Source: Candidatus Omnitrophota bacterium (GTDB taxonomy: Bacteria; Hinthialibacterota; Hinthialibacteria; Hinthialibacterales; Hinthialibacteraceae). Taken from it: a DNA stretch of 64,000 bases. The DNA lies in contig JABLXU010000025.1 in assembly GCA_013177805.1 (NCBI GenBank), positions 19,174 to 83,173 of the forward strand. The letters are read 5' to 3'. This document shows, piece after piece, positions 35,473-44,853 of this stretch. The translations under genes were made by a program, and so were the position numbers. Each line of letters begins with the position of its first letter. Positions within the stretch are counted from its first letter, which is position 1. The notes under the pieces are model-generated. The model saw only the letters and a list, made by a program, of their open reading frames with translations, had not been told where the DNA came from and did not search any database.

Positions 35473-36972
35473 TCAGTAAAGTGACCACTCCAGAACAGGA
35501 GTTCCCCCTCCTTGAGATGACAAAGTGAGAATCCCATACGACGCTTCATAATGTGCGCGGCCTTGCCACAATAGTTGGACCTTCCGCCCGGCGCCGTCAT
35601 CATCGTTGAGGCCGAGGTTAAATCCGATGGAGGTGCCGTCCGCCGGATTTTGGAACAAGGACTTGTTCAACCGGGCTTCGATTTGATAGCCTTTCGCGGT
35701 CGTGGAAGCAGCACCATACCAGTCCCCCGCTTCACCAAATACGGGATTGCTGGCCTCGGCATCGCGAACCGCCCCATTCGCGGTCACCACATATTGCCCT
35801 TCAAAAGGAGGATGGACACTGAGGTCATTGTTGGTTTGAATAAGGCTCTTGTCGTTGTTCGCGTCGAAGAAGATTTCCACGGAATCATCTTCCCACGTGG
35901 TACCATCTTCCGAACCGGCTTCGGCGGAATCGGTGCTGATGATATCGTCCGTCACGTCCACAGCGACATAGATGGCGTGATCGTCATGAACGATCCACGC
36001 CTCATAGCGGTGGTCCCCATCCAACCAACTGTCGGCATCATCTCCCACTTCCCCCTCATAAAAACCGGAGTGCCGGTCAATGGCAATCGCAGGCGCGTTG
36101 GCGTATTCACCGGCACTGATGATCCCGTCCACCACCGGAGCGGCGCCGGTTTTTGGCGCGGTATAGGTGCGGGGACCCAGAATCAAGTTCCCATAGGTCG
36201 CCTCGACATGCGGTTCGCCGCACCAAATCACTTGTCGCGTCACGCCGAAATCATCATCGTTAACCGCGACCGAGAAACCAAGAATATCGCCCGGTTGGGG
36301 ATGGCCGAGCGCCGCCATTGAAATACGGAATTCCGCGTCATACCCTGTGTCGGTCAACGCGGTCTTCGCGTACCAAGCCTGGTTCTCGCCATAGCCCGGA
36401 TTCCCCGCTTCGGCTTCCCGGTAAGCGTTGTTGGCCGTAATCACAAACTGGCCTCCCGTCCCCACCACTTCCGGATTGGTCCCCGTGGTGTCGTGGGACG
36501 CGAAATTGCTGTTGTCGCCATCCACGAAGACTTCCACGCTATCGTCCAGCCACGTGTTTCCATTTGCGGATCCGGCGGCGGCATCGTCCGTGAAAATATC
36601 GATATCCATCACCCGCACGGCGACGTAGAGGTAATCCGCGTCATAGCCCACCCACACGTTGTAACTCAGATCCTCATTATCCCATGGAGCGTCCCCGGAT
36701 GAGACACGGCCCCATTGCACAAAATCCTCCAGATTTTCATTGACCTGAATCCGCCAAGCATTGCCGGACCCCCCGATGGCCCCGGCGGCGTAATTCCAGG
36801 ATTCATTCGCCAGATCGATGGTACCATCAATGACCGGAGCCGAAGGCAGTGGCAACGCGACGGCCGTTTTCGTTGGATCCAAGGTGGAACGGTCAGCCCA
36901 CCCGTTGCCGCCGGTTAATCCGGTCCAACACATCAAACATACCATGAATCCAAAAACCGCTTGATATCTCAT
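35473..36972 (-). CDS. Exported double CBM9-like protein, paralogue, with aromatic C-terminal tail
   Basis: The protein has 499 residues, with AAAGGA before the ATG. A signal peptide ends near N-G-W-A-D. Two CBM9-like domains are laid out as in the neighbour at 33632. Long stretches are near-identical: the segment from T-W-L-D-D-S-V-E-V-F-V-D-G-D-N-S-N through V-V-G-T-G-G-Q-F-V-I-T-A-N-N-A-Y-R differs at few positions. This indicates a recent gene duplication. It ends V-L-E-W-S-L-Y. Probable role: surface or periplasmic carbohydrate binding. A long leader (about 275 nt) separates the predicted promoter from the start codon. Confidence 0.85.
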   Translation of the reverse strand: MRYQAVFGFMVCLMCWTGLTGGNGWADRSTLDPTKTAVALPLPSAPVIDGTIDLANESWNYAAGAIGGSGNAWRIQVNENLEDFVQWGRVSSGDAPWDNEDLSYNVWVGYDADYLYVAVRVMDIDIFTDDAAAGSANGNTWLDDSVEVFVDGDNSNFASHDTTGTNPEVVGTGGQFVITANNAYREAEAGNPGYGENQAWYAKTALTDTGYDAEFRISMAALGHPQPGDILGFSVAVNDDDFGVTRQVIWCGEPHVEATYGNLILGPRTYTAPKTGAAPVVDGIISAGEYANAPAIAIDRHSGFYEGEVGDDADSWLDGDHRYEAWIVHDDHAIYVAVDVTDDIISTDSAEAGSEDGTTWEDDSVEIFFDANNDKSLIQTNNDLSVHPPFEGQYVVTANGAVRDAEASNPVFGEAGDWYGAASTTAKGYQIEARLNKSLFQNPADGTSIGFNLGLNDDDGAGRKVQLLWQGRAHYEASYGILTLSSQGGGTPVLEWSLY

Positions 36973-37729
36973 ATGTCAATTCCTTTCGTCAATTCAAAAA
37001 AACATACACATCCGCTCTGGTTTTCTATTCCAGATTCCGGTTCAACCATTTATAGGTGGAAAACCAACCGGCCTTTCCCTGTCCGGCGGATTTTCCACCT
37101 TATCAAACAGCTCGAATACGGGGTATCATCCCATCGATTTTCATACCCGCACCCTCCTATTTCATTTGAAATGAATCCAGGCTATGCCATGGACAAAAAG
37201 TATCCATTCCAGAGGGAGACAGGGCACTGGAATGGGTTATCTTTATTGTCTAACCGGGAGCGAGACTTTGTCAATCTAGCAAGCTAGTTTTTCATTAAAA
37301 AATCTGCCGACCAGTTAAGCGGAAGAAAGCAAGATAGTAACAAAGGCAATATAAGTCAATAGATTGTGCGATCAATCGTATCTTTCCCGCGGCGATTTAC
37401 TAAAATGCAGAGAAAACTGCATTCCAGCCATGCAGGGCTGCTCTCCTCCTGACCTTCTCCTAAAAGGGGTGGGAATCGTGCAGCGTTCCCTCCATCCTCA
37501 TACTACGTATATACCACCTATAACACCACGATCGTTCTGCATGCGGGTAAATTGTCATCTGGTTTTTTGCAAACTGCAGTTGAGACGAGGGACCCTCTTC
37601 CGGGGACGGTTTGATAGCGGCTCAGGGATTCAACCTTGAGTAAATGTATGCAGTACACACTTATATCCGGCTTGCACTTGCAGGATGATCTATATGTAAG
37701 TCAATTGATAAACTGCTTGATCGATTCCA
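36973..37729. other. Long intergenic region upstream of the CBM9-like gene
   Basis: This 757-bp region includes the promoter at 37247-37274 and a long leader. Near 37438-37480 there is a degenerate pyrimidine/purine repeat-like segment (CCTGACCTTCTCC, then AAAAGGGG). No credible gene is seen on either strand. Confidence 0.5.
37247..37274 (-). promoter_or_regulatory. Probable promoter of the CBM9-like gene at 35473
   Basis: On the minus strand, TTGACA (37269-37274) and TAGACA (37247-37252) are 16 bp apart. The -35 is preceded by CTTGCTAGA, matching the block upstream of the paralogue in all but one base. Confidence 0.6.
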
Positions 37730-39238
37730 TTATAAATCTCCGGACGGCTGACTTACATTGGCCAGGTGGCCATGGGATGGCTCTCCACCCGCCACCTCTG
37801 GGCGGCGGTCACCGGCCGGTTCGGCCTCCGGCGCGGGAAACCCTCCTCCCAAAACGGCAAACAGCCGAACCCGGTTGGTGAGTTCCATCAAACGGGCCGC
37901 CACCAATCCTTGTTGCGCGTCATACAGCGAACGTTGGGCATCCAGAACCGTCAAGTAGTTCTCCACGCCTTTGGTATAACGCAGTTCCGACAGGCGGTAG
38001 GTTTCCGCCACCGCATCGAGCAGGGATTGCTGCGCCGCCAATTGTTCGCCGATCGTCCCCCGCACCGCCAGGGCGTCGGCCACTTCGCGGAAGGCCGACT
38101 GGATCGCTTTCTCGTAATGCGCCAGGGCTATTTCCCGTTCGATTTGGGTGGCCTTGAAACCAAACCAGACCCGGGTATCAAAAATCGGCATGACGATTTG
38201 GGGGGCGTAGTTCCACGTGGAAGAACCACTCGCGAAGAGGCCGGACAGTTGTCCGCTGGCGGTCCCTAGGGCCGTGGTCAGAGAGATGCGGGGAAAGAAA
38301 GCGGCGCGGGCAGCATTGATGTTAGCGTTCGCGGCTTTCAACTGATGTTCGGCTTGAAGGATATCCGGCCGGGCCAATAACACATCGGACGAAACGCCCG
38401 GGGAGATATCCCGCGGCGGCTGGATGGCCTGCAAGCCGTCCGGCAACAGGCCGGCCGGCACTGGTTGGCCCGCCAGCAGATTAAGGGCGTTTTCATCCAG
38501 CGCCGCCAGACGCGTGTACACCGCGATATCCACCTGCGCCGCGTCCACCCGCGTCTGCGCCTGTTTCAGATCCAATTCCGGCGAAATCCCGCCTTCAAAC
38601 CGTTTTTGGATCAATTCGTACGCCGCCCGTTGCGTGTCCAGGGTGGATTGGGCGATTCGCAGCCGTTCCCGGTCGGCTGCCAGGGTGTAATAGGCGTTGG
38701 CGGTTTCCGCCACGAGCAGGATCCGCGCGCCGCGGTGCGCCTGTGCCGTAGCCAAGAATTCTTCCAGCGCCTTGTCTTTCAGACTGCGGATCCGGCCGAA
38801 AAGATCGATCTCCCAGGAAGTGATTCCTAAATCCACGCTGGCGGAGGTCACCTTCATCGTTTGATCCAGGAAGGAGAGATGCATCTCCTGTTCACTCCAG
38901 CGCCCGGACGCTTCCACAACCGGCAACAAATCGGCATAGCGGATCCCGTACAGATTGCGGGCGCGCTCCACGTTCAGCGCCGCGATCCGCAGATCCCGGT
39001 TATTTTTTAAGGCCATCTCGACGACTTGTACCAATTTCTCGTCGTTCAGAAATTCCGGCCAGGATAATTCGAGCGCCGTGGGAGCGTCAGCCGGGGTGAC
39101 GGATCCGGCAGACGCTGATCCTCCCGGCCATTCACCCGGAACGGGCGCCGGCGGCCGGGTGTATTTCGGATTCGCCGCGCATCCTTGCAACAACAAAGCG
39201 GCCAGCCAGGGGATAAACCGGTACGTTCGAGTCATCAT
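37730..39238 (-). CDS. Outer-membrane efflux lipoprotein (OprM/NodT type, TolC family)
   Basis: The protein has 502 residues. It starts M-M-T-R-T-Y and has a lipobox L-L-L-Q-G-C with Cys about residue 20. A-N-P-K-Y-T-R-P follows, the typical start of NodT-type outer-membrane factors. Two long helical repeats give the TolC barrel-tunnel fold; R-P-D-I-L-Q-A-E-H-Q-L-K-A-A-N-A-N-I is the family motif. Its start overlaps the stop of the RND pump gene by 4 nt, so the genes are translationally coupled. It should form the exit duct of the pump complex. Confidence 0.92.
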   Translation of the reverse strand: MMTRTYRFIPWLAALLLQGCAANPKYTRPPAPVPGEWPGGSASAGSVTPADAPTALELSWPEFLNDEKLVQVVEMALKNNRDLRIAALNVERARNLYGIRYADLLPVVEASGRWSEQEMHLSFLDQTMKVTSASVDLGITSWEIDLFGRIRSLKDKALEEFLATAQAHRGARILLVAETANAYYTLAADRERLRIAQSTLDTQRAAYELIQKRFEGGISPELDLKQAQTRVDAAQVDIAVYTRLAALDENALNLLAGQPVPAGLLPDGLQAIQPPRDISPGVSSDVLLARPDILQAEHQLKAANANINAARAAFFPRISLTTALGTASGQLSGLFASGSSTWNYAPQIVMPIFDTRVWFGFKATQIEREIALAHYEKAIQSAFREVADALAVRGTIGEQLAAQQSLLDAVAETYRLSELRYTKGVENYLTVLDAQRSLYDAQQGLVAARLMELTNRVRLFAVLGGGFPAPEAEPAGDRRPEVAGGEPSHGHLANVSQPSGDL

Positions 39239-42200
39239 CCTTGTTCTCCTGGGGTAACGGGATTGGCCACCGGAACCGGTTCAAACGCTTTCTTCTTGCC
39301 AAAAGTTTTCTCGATCAACACGTAAAAAAGCGGAGAAAAGAGGATCACCAGAAACGTGGAGGTCACGACACCGCCCAACACGCCCGTGCCGATGGCATTT
39401 TGCGCGCCTGAGCCCGCTCCGCCCGCCAGCGCCAGGGGCAACACTCCGAAACCAAAGGCCAGCGAGGTCATGACGATCGGGCGCAGCCGGAGTTTGGCCC
39501 CCTCCAAGGTTGCGGCGATCAATTCCATGCCTTCCTCCACACGCGTCTTGGCGAACTGGACGATCAGGATGGCATTCTTGGTGGTTAATCCCAGAGTAGT
39601 CAACAATCCGATCTGGAAGTAAACGTCGTTGGGCAATCCCCGCCAGCTGGAGGCGATCACTCCACCGATCACCCCGAGCGGCAGGCATAGCAGAATCGAA
39701 ATAGGGATCGGCCAGCTTTCGTAGAGGGCCGCCAGGCACAGGAAGATCACGAGAATCGAGAAAGCATACAGCACGGGTGCCTGGGTGCTGGACATCCGTT
39801 CTTGGTAGGAAAGGCCGGTCCAGTCATAGCCAAAACCTTGGGGCAACTGGGCGATGAATTCCTGCATGGCCTGCATCGCCTCGCCGGAGCTGCGTCCCGG
39901 GGCCGGCTCCCCCCAGATGTTGATGGAGGGAAAGCTGTTGAAACGCTCCAGGCGGGGCGATCCCGTCGTCCAATAACCGGAGGCAAAAGCCGAAAAAGGC
40001 ACCATTTTGCCCGCCGTGTTCCGTACATAGTATTTTTCCAGATCCTTGGGCGCCATCCGGTAAGGAGCGTCTGCCTGCACATACACCCGTTTGACGCGGC
40101 CGCCCTGGATGAAGTCATTGACATAGGCGCTCCCGAAAGACGCCGAAAGGTTGGTGTGAATGGATTGAATAGGCACCCCCAGCGCGCCGGCTTTTTCCCA
40201 GTCCACTTCGATCCGGTATTCGGGCACATCCTCCAAACCGTTGGGCCGGACATTGATCAAGCGGGGGTCCTGGCTGGCAATGCCCAGCAACTGATTGCGC
40301 GCGTTCATCAGGGCGGCATGCCCCAGGCCGCCACGGTCCAACAACTGAAAATCAAATCCTTTGGCTTGTCCCAATTCCACGACGGCCGGGGGAGCGAAGG
40401 CGAATACCATGGCGTCCCGGTATTGCGAAAAGACTTCCATGGCCCGTCCAGCCAATGGTCCGACTTTCAAATCATGACGGTTGCGCAGATCCCAGTCCTT
40501 GAGCCGGACAAACGACATGCCCACGTTCTGCCCCCGGCCGGAGAAACTGAAACCGGCAATCGTCATCACCGAGGCCACCGTCTCTTTTTCATTCTCCAAA
40601 AAATGACGCATGACCCGCTCCATCACCTGCTGGGTCTGCTCGATGGTGGAATTGGCCGGCAACATGACCTGAACCATCATGACCCCTTGATCTTCTTCCG
40701 GCAGATACGCGGTGGGCATCCGCAGAAACAGATATCCCAGGGCCGTGACAATCAATACATATAGGAACAAATAGCGCAGGTTCCGGGATAAGGCGTGCCC
40801 GGTCAGTTTGATATACGAATCCCGAAACCGGAAAAAAACACGGTCGAACCACCGGAAGAACGGGCGGAACAGGGCGATCCCGGTCTCTGCCGGTTCATGC
40901 CCCTTGGGCACCGGTTTGAGCAGCGACACGCACAGCACCGGGGAGAGGATCAAGGCCACCACCACCGAAAGCAACATGGAGGCGATGATAGTCACGGAAA
41001 ACTGGCGGTAGATCACTCCCGTGGATCCGGGAAAAAACGCCATGGGGCCAAACACCGCCGAAAGCACCAGCCCGATCCCGATCAGGGCACTGGTGATTTG
41101 GTCCATCGACTTGGCCGTGGCTTCGCGGGGCGGCAGGCCTTCTTCGCTCATGATCCGCTCCACGTTCTCCACTACCACGATCGCGTCATCCACCAGCAGC
41201 CCGATGGCCAGCACCATGGCGAACATGGTCAGCATGTTGATGGAAAATCCCAGCAGCGCCAGCACCGCGAACGTCCCCAGGATGACGACCGGCACCGCGA
41301 TCGTCGGGACCAGGGTGGCCCGCATATTCCCCATGAATAAATACATCACCAGAAAAACCAGGAAAATCGCTTCGAAGAGGGTTTTCACCACTTCTTCGAT
41401 GGCTACCTCTATAAAGGGAGTGGTGTCGAACGGGTAAATAACCTTCATGCCCGGGGGAAAATAGCGGCTTAGTTCGTCCATCTTGGCCCGGATGGCGTTG
41501 GCCGTATCCAACGCGTTGGCTCCGGCCGCCTGGCGGACAGCCATCCCGGCGGCCGGTAAACCGTTGTATCGAACAATCCGATCGTACTGCTCGGTTCCCA
41601 GTTCGGTCCGGGCCACATCCTTGATCCGCACTACGGAACCGTCCGGATTGTTGCGGATGGGAATGGCGGCGAATTCCTCCGGCGTGTTGAGCAGATTTTG
41701 AACCACGATGGCGGCGTTCAACCGCTGGCCTTCCACCGCCGGCCCGCTTCCAAATTGGCCGGCGGAGATTTCCACGTTGTAAGCCCGGACGGCCGCAATG
41801 ACATCTTCAACCGTTAAATGATAATCGGTCAGTTTGTCCGGATTGAGCCAGATCCGCATGGCGTACTGCGCGCCGAACGTCTCCACCTCCCCTACGCCTG
41901 GCACCCGGGCGAGCACTTTCTCGATATTGGACCGGGCATAATCTTCCAAGTCGTACCCGTCCATGCTGCCGTCCTCCGAGATCAGGCCCACGATCAGCAG
42001 GTAGTTCCGTGTGGATTTACTCACCATGACGCCTTGACGCTGGACGACCTCCGGCAGGCTCGCCATGGCCAATTGCAACTTGTTTTGGACTTGCGCCCAA
42101 GCCAGGTCGGGATCAGTGCCGGGCGCGAAGGTCAATTCGATCCGGGACGACCCAGACGAATCGCTACTGGCGGACATATACAGCATTTTATCGAAACCCG

Positions 42201-42411
42201 TCATTTTTTGCTCGATGATCTGGGTTACGCTGTTTTCCACGGTTTCCGCCGACGCCCCCGGATAAAAGGCAGTGATGGCGATGGAAGGCGGGGCGATGGG
42301 GGGATACTGGGAGATAGGTAAATTGTAAATAGCCAAGCCGCCTGCCACCATCAGGATAATCGCGATCACCCAGGCAAAGACCGGCCGGTCCAGAAAGAAT
42401 CGGGATAACAT
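39235..42411 (-). CDS. RND efflux pump inner-membrane transporter, HAE1 (AcrB-like) family
   Basis: The protein has 1058 residues, the usual length for AcrB/MexB-type pumps. It begins M-L-S-R-F-F-L-D-R-P-V-F-A-W-V-I. The helix 4 motif L-A-I-G-L-L-V-D-D-A-I-V-V-V-E-N-V-E-R carries the proton-relay Asp pair. Porter-domain motifs such as P-P-I-A-P-P-S-I and G-E-V-E-T-F-G are present, and G-L-T-T-K-N-A-I-L-I-V-Q-F-A-K in the second half holds the relay Lys. It expels hydrophobic drugs or other toxic compounds using the proton gradient. It lies in the operon TetR-adaptor-pump-duct, separated from the adaptor gene by 20 nt. Confidence 0.95.
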   Translation of the reverse strand: MLSRFFLDRPVFAWVIAIILMVAGGLAIYNLPISQYPPIAPPSIAITAFYPGASAETVENSVTQIIEQKMTGFDKMLYMSASSDSSGSSRIELTFAPGTDPDLAWAQVQNKLQLAMASLPEVVQRQGVMVSKSTRNYLLIVGLISEDGSMDGYDLEDYARSNIEKVLARVPGVGEVETFGAQYAMRIWLNPDKLTDYHLTVEDVIAAVRAYNVEISAGQFGSGPAVEGQRLNAAIVVQNLLNTPEEFAAIPIRNNPDGSVVRIKDVARTELGTEQYDRIVRYNGLPAAGMAVRQAAGANALDTANAIRAKMDELSRYFPPGMKVIYPFDTTPFIEVAIEEVVKTLFEAIFLVFLVMYLFMGNMRATLVPTIAVPVVILGTFAVLALLGFSINMLTMFAMVLAIGLLVDDAIVVVENVERIMSEEGLPPREATAKSMDQITSALIGIGLVLSAVFGPMAFFPGSTGVIYRQFSVTIIASMLLSVVVALILSPVLCVSLLKPVPKGHEPAETGIALFRPFFRWFDRVFFRFRDSYIKLTGHALSRNLRYLFLYVLIVTALGYLFLRMPTAYLPEEDQGVMMVQVMLPANSTIEQTQQVMERVMRHFLENEKETVASVMTIAGFSFSGRGQNVGMSFVRLKDWDLRNRHDLKVGPLAGRAMEVFSQYRDAMVFAFAPPAVVELGQAKGFDFQLLDRGGLGHAALMNARNQLLGIASQDPRLINVRPNGLEDVPEYRIEVDWEKAGALGVPIQSIHTNLSASFGSAYVNDFIQGGRVKRVYVQADAPYRMAPKDLEKYYVRNTAGKMVPFSAFASGYWTTGSPRLERFNSFPSINIWGEPAPGRSSGEAMQAMQEFIAQLPQGFGYDWTGLSYQERMSSTQAPVLYAFSILVIFLCLAALYESWPIPISILLCLPLGVIGGVIASSWRGLPNDVYFQIGLLTTLGLTTKNAILIVQFAKTRVEEGMELIAATLEGAKLRLRPIVMTSLAFGFGVLPLALAGGAGSGAQNAIGTGVLGGVVTSTFLVILFSPLFYVLIEKTFGKKKAFEPVPVANPVTPGEQG

Positions 42412-42431
42412 GCCATGCCTCCGTTTATTGG

Positions 42432-43784
42432 CTATTCATTCGAATCCAAGGACGGGCCGGAAGATCGCTCCGGTTCCGCGTTTCCGTTTGGGCTGTTCTC
42501 AAAAGGGACCACCTTCACGGTATCTCCCGGGCGGATTTTTTGGATTCCCTCCGCAATCACCCGGTCTCCAAACTCCAGACCCGCGGCAACCAGCCATTGG
42601 TTGTCGATGATCCGGTCGAGCGTAATTTTCCGCTGAAGAACTTGGTTATTCTTGTCCACAAGCAACACGGTGGGATTGCCCTTGGGATCGCGGGACACGG
42701 CTTGTTGGGGAATCAGGATGGCCTGTTCGTTCACGCCTTCTATGAGCACCGCCCGGACAAACATGCCCGGCAGCAGCACGCCGTCTGGGTTGGGAAACAC
42801 AATCCGCAAGATGAAGGACCCGGTGGACGGATCCACGGTGATGTCCCGGAACTGCAGGGTTCCTTCCTCTTTATATTCGGTACCGTCTTCAAGGAGGAGC
42901 CGAATACGGTGGGAGTCAGCTCCCCCTGCCTGCAAGCGGCCTTCTTCCCACGACCGGCGCAACCGCAGCAATTCGGTGGTGGATTGGGGCACATCCACAT
43001 AGATCGGATCAATTTGTTGGATGGTGGCCAACGCCAATGGCTGATACGCTGTGGCCAACGCGCCCTGGGTGACGTTGGACTTGCCGATGCGGCCGGAAAT
43101 GGGCGCGGTAATTTTCGTGTAAGCCAGATTGATGCGCGCCATTTTGAGTGTTGCCTCGGCCTGCTGAATAGCGGCTTCCGCGTGAGCGACCGCCTCTCGG
43201 CTGCGGTTCACTTCGGCCTCCGCGGCCCGCAAGGTGGCTTCAGCTACCTCGGCATCGGTGGCGGCTTGATCCCGTTGGAGGGCGGATACCGCCTTGTCCC
43301 GGAAGAGTTCTTCGAAGCGCTGGTGATTAGTCCGGGCCAATTCCAAAGTGGATTTCTGACGCTCGACATTGGCGAGGCTCACATTCAACGCCGCCCGGGC
43401 TTGGTCGGCGGCTTTGCGCGCGGCCACCAGATTGGCCTGGGCATTTTCCACTTCCGCCTGAAACGGGGCAGGATCGATCTGATAAAGCACCTGCCCGGCT
43501 TGGACATCCGCCCCTTCCGTGAAGAGACGCTCCTGGATGAGCCCATTCACCTGGGGCCGGATTTCCGCCACCAAATACGCCGTGGTGCGGCCGGGTAATT
43601 CCGTTGTCAAGACCACCCGCTGAGGTTGGACGGCAAACACGGCCACTTCCGGCTCCATATGCGGTTGCGCGGCGGATTTCGGCATTTCACAACCCCCAAG
43701 CATCATTGCAACCAGCCAGGAAATCCCCCCAGCCGTCCACCTATTCCATTTGGTTTCACAATTCCCCGTTCGTGCGCGTCGCAT
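42432..43784 (-). CDS. RND efflux periplasmic adaptor lipoprotein (AcrA-like)
   Basis: The protein has 450 residues. A membrane segment ends in M-M-L-G-G-C, a lipobox with Cys near residue 32. The adaptor layout follows. A lipoyl half-motif is E-I-R-P-Q-V-N-G-L-I, then a long helical hairpin runs about 95-220. Next come the second lipoyl half I-T-A-P-I-S-G-R-I-G and a beta-barrel with P-G-M-F-V-R-A-V. It links the RND pump to the outer-membrane duct. The gene starts 57 nt after the TetR gene and belongs to the same unit. GGAG lies about 10 nt before the ATG. Confidence 0.92.
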   Translation of the reverse strand: MRRARTGNCETKWNRWTAGGISWLVAMMLGGCEMPKSAAQPHMEPEVAVFAVQPQRVVLTTELPGRTTAYLVAEIRPQVNGLIQERLFTEGADVQAGQVLYQIDPAPFQAEVENAQANLVAARKAADQARAALNVSLANVERQKSTLELARTNHQRFEELFRDKAVSALQRDQAATDAEVAEATLRAAEAEVNRSREAVAHAEAAIQQAEATLKMARINLAYTKITAPISGRIGKSNVTQGALATAYQPLALATIQQIDPIYVDVPQSTTELLRLRRSWEEGRLQAGGADSHRIRLLLEDGTEYKEEGTLQFRDITVDPSTGSFILRIVFPNPDGVLLPGMFVRAVLIEGVNEQAILIPQQAVSRDPKGNPTVLLVDKNNQVLQRKITLDRIIDNQWLVAAGLEFGDRVIAEGIQKIRPGDTVKVVPFENSPNGNAEPERSSGPSLDSNE

Positions 43785-43841
43785 TGAGTGTTTCTCCGGC
43801 AGTCAGAGTGGTTTCCACGAAATGATCCAATTTCAAATGCT

Positions 43842-44465
43842 TTATTCGTTTAACAATCCTTTGAAAAGAATATCGAGAATGACATTGGGATCTTCCGGAA
43901 AAGGATGGCGTTCGGGAGACTCCAGCCAGAAGGAAAGAAATCCGTTGCAGATGCTGTCTAAGGCGACCGCCAGCGGATAAGGTTCCGCGATTCTCTTGAA
44001 ACGTCCTTGCTTCATACCGCTTTCGAAAATCAAGGCGATGCGGTCCAGAAAACGGGTATAGCGTTCCCGCAATTCCCGGTCCAAACCGGATCGGATATTG
44101 AAACTCACGCCTTGGGTCTCCGCAAAAAAGATCTTGATGAATGGGGCATTTTTGCGAAAAACCGCGCCCTTGACTTTTATATAATTCCGCAATTTTTCGA
44201 CGACGTCGTCCGGCTCGGTGATCGCCTGGACCAAAGCGGTATGGAACTGGTCGCTGACTTCTCTCACTAACGCTTTGTAGAGGTCTTCTTTATTTTCGAA
44301 ATATTTATACAAAGTCCCAATAGCAAATTCGGCTTTTTGCGCGATTTCATGCATTGAAACATTGTGATATCCCTTCTCCGAGAACAAATCGAGCGCCGCC
44401 GCCAGCATCTGTTCCCGCTGCCGCAAGCGCTCTCGTTCTTTCCGGGGAAGATCGGGCTGAATCAT
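43842..44465 (-). CDS. TetR/AcrR-family repressor of the efflux operon
   Basis: The protein has 207 residues. The N-terminal helix-turn-helix domain is typical: Q-M-L-A-A-A-L-D-L-F-S-E-K-G-Y-H-N-V-S-M followed by the recognition region F-A-I-G-T-L-Y-K-Y-F-E-N-K-E-D-L. The C-terminal helical domain should bind an inducer. The gene is first in the efflux operon. Two TGACGTCA palindromes lie 42-79 nt upstream of its start, so autoregulation together with control of the pump genes is likely. No good ribosome binding site is seen at the ATG. Confidence 0.92.
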   Translation of the reverse strand: MIQPDLPRKERERLRQREQMLAAALDLFSEKGYHNVSMHEIAQKAEFAIGTLYKYFENKEDLYKALVREVSDQFHTALVQAITEPDDVVEKLRNYIKVKGAVFRKNAPFIKIFFAETQGVSFNIRSGLDRELRERYTRFLDRIALIFESGMKQGRFKRIAEPYPLAVALDSICNGFLSFWLESPERHPFPEDPNVILDILFKGLLNE

Positions 44466-44853
44466 CGCATTGCCATAAAAAAGGTGTGCAAGTGAGTCGA
44501 AAAATAGAATCTGACGTCAAATTATAGAATCTGACGTCAGATTCACAATACCCGGAAAAGAAAATTGTTTTATTTAATTTTATTTTTGCGATTATTCCTT
44601 GTGATTATTCCCGCCGCTCGTTCTCCATTCTTCTAGGTTCTTCATGATCCGCTCTGGGTCTTATGGATCAACTCCCTGACCGAATTCGCAATCCGGGTGG
44701 GACCGTTCCTTCGAATCATTCAACTCGATTGAATTATTTCCGGAATGGCGTACCAGGGATTGTATCCTGATTTTATTTGTTAGAAACTGATACAGATGAA
44801 ATCAGGGGAGTGGTTTTCCCCCCTTAATCCCCTATCGCGAAGGAGTGATGAAC
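44466..44853. other. Divergent intergenic region with TetR operators
   Basis: This 388-bp region between the efflux operon and the TIM-barrel gene holds the two operators at 44507-44544 and an AT-rich stretch at 44555-44600. I see nothing else. Confidence 0.6.
44507..44544. promoter_or_regulatory. Two adjacent TetR-type operators centred on TGACGTCA
   Basis: GAATCTGACGTCAGATTC at 44527-44544 is a perfect 18-bp palindrome. A second copy starting 20 bp earlier (44507-44524) has the same left half and a degenerate right half. The 20-bp offset places both on the same helix face, as with many TetR repressors that bind as paired dimers. Confidence 0.8.
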
